DNA from: Planctomycetaceae bacterium
Lineage (GTDB): Bacteria; Planctomycetota; Planctomycetia; Planctomycetales; Planctomycetaceae
DNA length: 13,466 bases
Reading direction: 5' to 3'
Assembly: GCA_016795125.1 (NCBI GenBank)
Contig: JAEUIG010000610.1
Span: forward strand, 1-13,466
The notes beneath the pieces are model-generated. The model ran no database searches and was not told the origin of the DNA. It saw only the letters and a list, made by a program, of their open reading frames with translations. Position numbers and translations under genes: made by a program. Below, piece after piece: positions 11,448-13,466 of this stretch; within the stretch, counting starts at the first letter, position 1; every line of letters begins with the position of its first letter.

Positions 11448-13466
11448 ATGCAGAGCGCTCTCTGGAAGACTGCCGCCCTTGCCAGCGTAATGGGCATCGC
11501 CGGTTTTGTGCTCTTTGAAATCCACGGCCGGCTGCCGGTGCAGACTTCCCAGTCGCCGGATGCCAGCAAATTCATCGGGCTGGATGAATCCGACGAGGGT
11601 AAGGGCCAGCAAGTCACCGATAACCCGGGCGTCGAGCTCGGCGTCGCTGGCGGGAGCGAGTTGCCGCCTTTCGATCAGAATGAGCCGGACGCCGGTCATG
11701 GTGATGGGCGCTCACGTTCATTGAGTATCGCTGGAGCTGGATCTCTCGACACTGGTTCGCCGCTTCGGGAAGCGGATCATTCGGCGGCGGCCGGCGGGCC
11801 GCCTGAGGATTCCTACAACCCGTTTGCTGGTTCATCGCTTCCCGCGGAGCAAGTTGCGACGGTCGCCGACCAGCCGCTCGTGACGGCCGATGTCAGCCTG
11901 CCTGAGCAGTCCGAAAATGTCGAGCAGGTCTCGGCGTCGCAGGGACCAGAGGCCGCGGAGGCCAATCCGTTCTCGACGTTCGACTGGCCGACCGACTCGG
12001 CCGCCGCGCCGGTCGAGACGGCGGAGGCGGGCAGTTTAAACCCGTTTGAGAGCCAGTCGGAGCCGGCCGCTCCCGCCGCTGGAACGGCCGATGTACAGCT
12101 GGAGATCGCCGCAGCGGGTCCAGGCCTGTCGTCCGCGCCGGAGCAGGGGCCGTTGCCGGGACTGACGTTTGCTAATGACGCCGCGTCGGGAACGAACGGC
12201 CTGAGCGAACCGTATGATCCGACGACGGTTGATCCCAATGAGCCGTACGATCCGAGGCTCGTCGATCCGCAGGCGGAGTCGGCCGGCGATCCCTCGCAGA
12301 CGACTTTGACGGCGGAGTCTCCCGCCGGACAGCTTGAGTCACAGCCAGCGCCGTCCGAGGAGGCGATCCCCGTCTTCGATTTCGGCCCGGCCCTCGAGGA
12401 GGTTCCCGCTGTTGAAAATGATCGTTCGCCGTCCGGCCTGCAGTCCGAACCGGCGCCTGGTCTTGATTTCGGGTCCGAACCAGGGTCGGTCGAGCCTTCA
12501 CGGCTGCCCGACAACGTGATTGACGATGACGGCCCGCCTGCCCGATCGGCCCTGCGTGCTCGCGATTTTGCGCCGTTGCAACCGGCGCAGAATCTGGAAC
12601 AGCCGCCTGCCGACCAGCCGCAGATCATTCCCAATCCGTTGCGGAGCAGCGAGCCGGCTGCGCCGTCCCGATCAGACTTTGTCGGCGACGCGACGGTCGA
12701 CGGCAGCACCGCCGCCGGACCGCAGCAGCCGGAACTCACGATACAGAAGGTTGCGCCGCCGGATGCGACCGTGGGTGATCCGCTGGTCTATGCGATCAAG
12801 GTGAAGAACATCGGCACCAGCACGGCCCATGACGTCATCGTCGAGGACCGGATTCCGCGCGGCACGACGCTGGAAGGCTCGATTCCGCAGGCCGAATTGA
12901 CCGACCGCAAGCTGATCTGGCAACTCGGCCATATGGAACCGGGCGACGAGAAGACGATCCGCATCAAGGTGGTGCCAACTGAGGCTGGCGAGATCGGCAG
13001 TGTGGCGACGGTGCGGTTTGTCGCCCAGGTGGCCGCCACGACGCGGATCACGACTCCGAGCCTGACGATGGACCTGCAGGGACCGGGCGAGGTCGCCGTG
13101 GGCGAGCAGGCGGTGTTCAAGTTCAAGGTTGCGAACATCGGCGAAGGCGAGGCCCGCAATGTCTACGTGCGGAACCTGCTGCCGCCGGGATTCGAACATC
13201 CAGGCGGACGGGACATCGAGTACGACGTCGGTTCACTGCGACCCGGCGAGTCCCGCGACATCGAGCTGTCCGTTCGGGCCGCCACCGAAGGTCTGCAGAC
13301 GCTCACCGCGCAGCTCAATACCGGGACGACCATGCGGGCGGAGTCACAGTCGCCGGTGAAGGTCATCGCTTCGCGACTTTTGATCCAGCGGACCGGGCCT
13401 AAGCATCGTTTTGTCGGCCGTCCGGCCGATTACACGACGACAGTGACCAATCGCTCCAGCAACGCT
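11448..13466 (+). CDS. DUF11-repeat surface protein with long disordered N-terminal region (partial, C-terminus outside window)
   Basis: The frame is open from the ATG at 11448 to the right edge; 673 residues are visible. Residues about 5-24 (LWKTAALASVMGIAGFVLFEI) are a signal anchor or signal peptide. Residues about 30-425 are low-complexity, rich in Pro, Glu, Ala, Ser and Asp and apparently disordered. They carry three NPF motifs (124-126, 173-175, 198-200), an NPL (396-398) and a duplicated EPYDP segment near 265-280. From residue 430 DUF11 (conserved repeat) Ig-like domains start: the first about 430-530 (TIQKVAPPDATVGDPLVYAI, VKNIGTSTAHDVIVEDRIPRG), the second about 537-630 (VANIGEGEARNVYVRNLLPPG), and a third begins at about 643. 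DUF11 arrays are common in planctomycete secreted or cell-surface proteins and probably act as structural or adhesive repeats. The ligand is unknown. Confidence 0.9.
   Translation, partial: MQSALWKTAALASVMGIAGFVLFEIHGRLPVQTSQSPDASKFIGLDESDEGKGQQVTDNPGVELGVAGGSELPPFDQNEPDAGHGDGRSRSLSIAGAGSLDTGSPLREADHSAAAGGPPEDSYNPFAGSSLPAEQVATVADQPLVTADVSLPEQSENVEQVSASQGPEAAEANPFSTFDWPTDSAAAPVETAEAGSLNPFESQSEPAAPAAGTADVQLEIAAAGPGLSSAPEQGPLPGLTFANDAASGTNGLSEPYDPTTVDPNEPYDPRLVDPQAESAGDPSQTTLTAESPAGQLESQPAPSEEAIPVFDFGPALEEVPAVENDRSPSGLQSEPAPGLDFGSEPGSVEPSRLPDNVIDDDGPPARSALRARDFAPLQPAQNLEQPPADQPQIIPNPLRSSEPAAPSRSDFVGDATVDGSTAAGPQQPELTIQKVAPPDATVGDPLVYAIKVKNIGTSTAHDVIVEDRIPRGTTLEGSIPQAELTDRKLIWQLGHMEPGDEKTIRIKVVPTEAGEIGSVATVRFVAQVAATTRITTPSLTMDLQGPGEVAVGEQAVFKFKVANIGEGEARNVYVRNLLPPGFEHPGGRDIEYDVGSLRPGESRDIELSVRAATEGLQTLTAQLNTGTTMRAESQSPVKVIASRLLIQRTGPKHRFVGRPADYTTTVTNRSSNA

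Noticed and set aside
11813..12739. 308-codon open frame on the minus strand rich in Ser, Gly and Cys
   Set aside because: It is antisense to the low-complexity region of the DUF11 protein; its composition mirrors that region.

Overview
The window looks like chromosomal DNA of a GC-rich planctomycete (phylum Planctomycetota). Three marker families support this. A PSCyt1/DUF1549 cytochrome protein runs off the left edge. A DUF1559 pseudopilin-like protein carries the planctomycete-typical H-x9-DG motif. A DUF11-repeat surface protein runs off the right edge. No tRNA, rRNA, CRISPR array, transposase or phage gene was seen.

Layout. Positions 1-2691 are a minus-strand run read right to left: an acyl carrier protein (2691-2323), an ECF-type sigma factor 14 bases later (2308-1709), a single-pass membrane protein that overlaps it by 4 bases and is probably its anti-sigma partner (1712-756), and the N-terminal 233 residues of a secreted PSCyt1/DUF1549 cytochrome protein (700 to beyond base 1). 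A 554-base gene-free interval (2692-3245) holds a cluster of hairpins. Positions 3246-7671 are plus strand: a fatty acyl-AMP ligase (FAAL) and a long protein that fuses an MBOAT-like membrane acyltransferase to an SGNH/GDSL-hydrolase-like domain. Convergent to these, on the minus strand, are a DUF1559 gene (9288-8332) and a small leucine-rich-repeat lipoprotein (8229-7708). A 565-base interval (9289-9853) follows, with a good promoter/dyad candidate near its left side. Next is a DUF1015 gene (11095-9854, minus). A 352-base intergenic region (11096-11447) contains a long imperfect inverted repeat. Last is the partial DUF11 surface protein (11448 to beyond 13466, plus).

How they fit together. 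The most interesting unit is ACP + FAAL + MBOAT-SGNH. It has the four parts of the teichoic-acid D-alanylation (Dlt) pathway: adenylating ligase, carrier protein, MBOAT transporter/transferase, and SGNH-fold periplasmic partner. Here the ligase is of the fatty-acid type and the last two parts are joined in one chain. The simplest reading is a fatty-acyl export and transfer pathway that modifies an unknown acceptor in the periplasm or on the surface. The carrier gene is divergent from the other two and lies directly upstream of the sigma/anti-sigma-like pair, so carrier supply and that regulator may be linked. The enzyme family calls come from motifs read by eye; the substrate and acceptor are not determined by the sequence.
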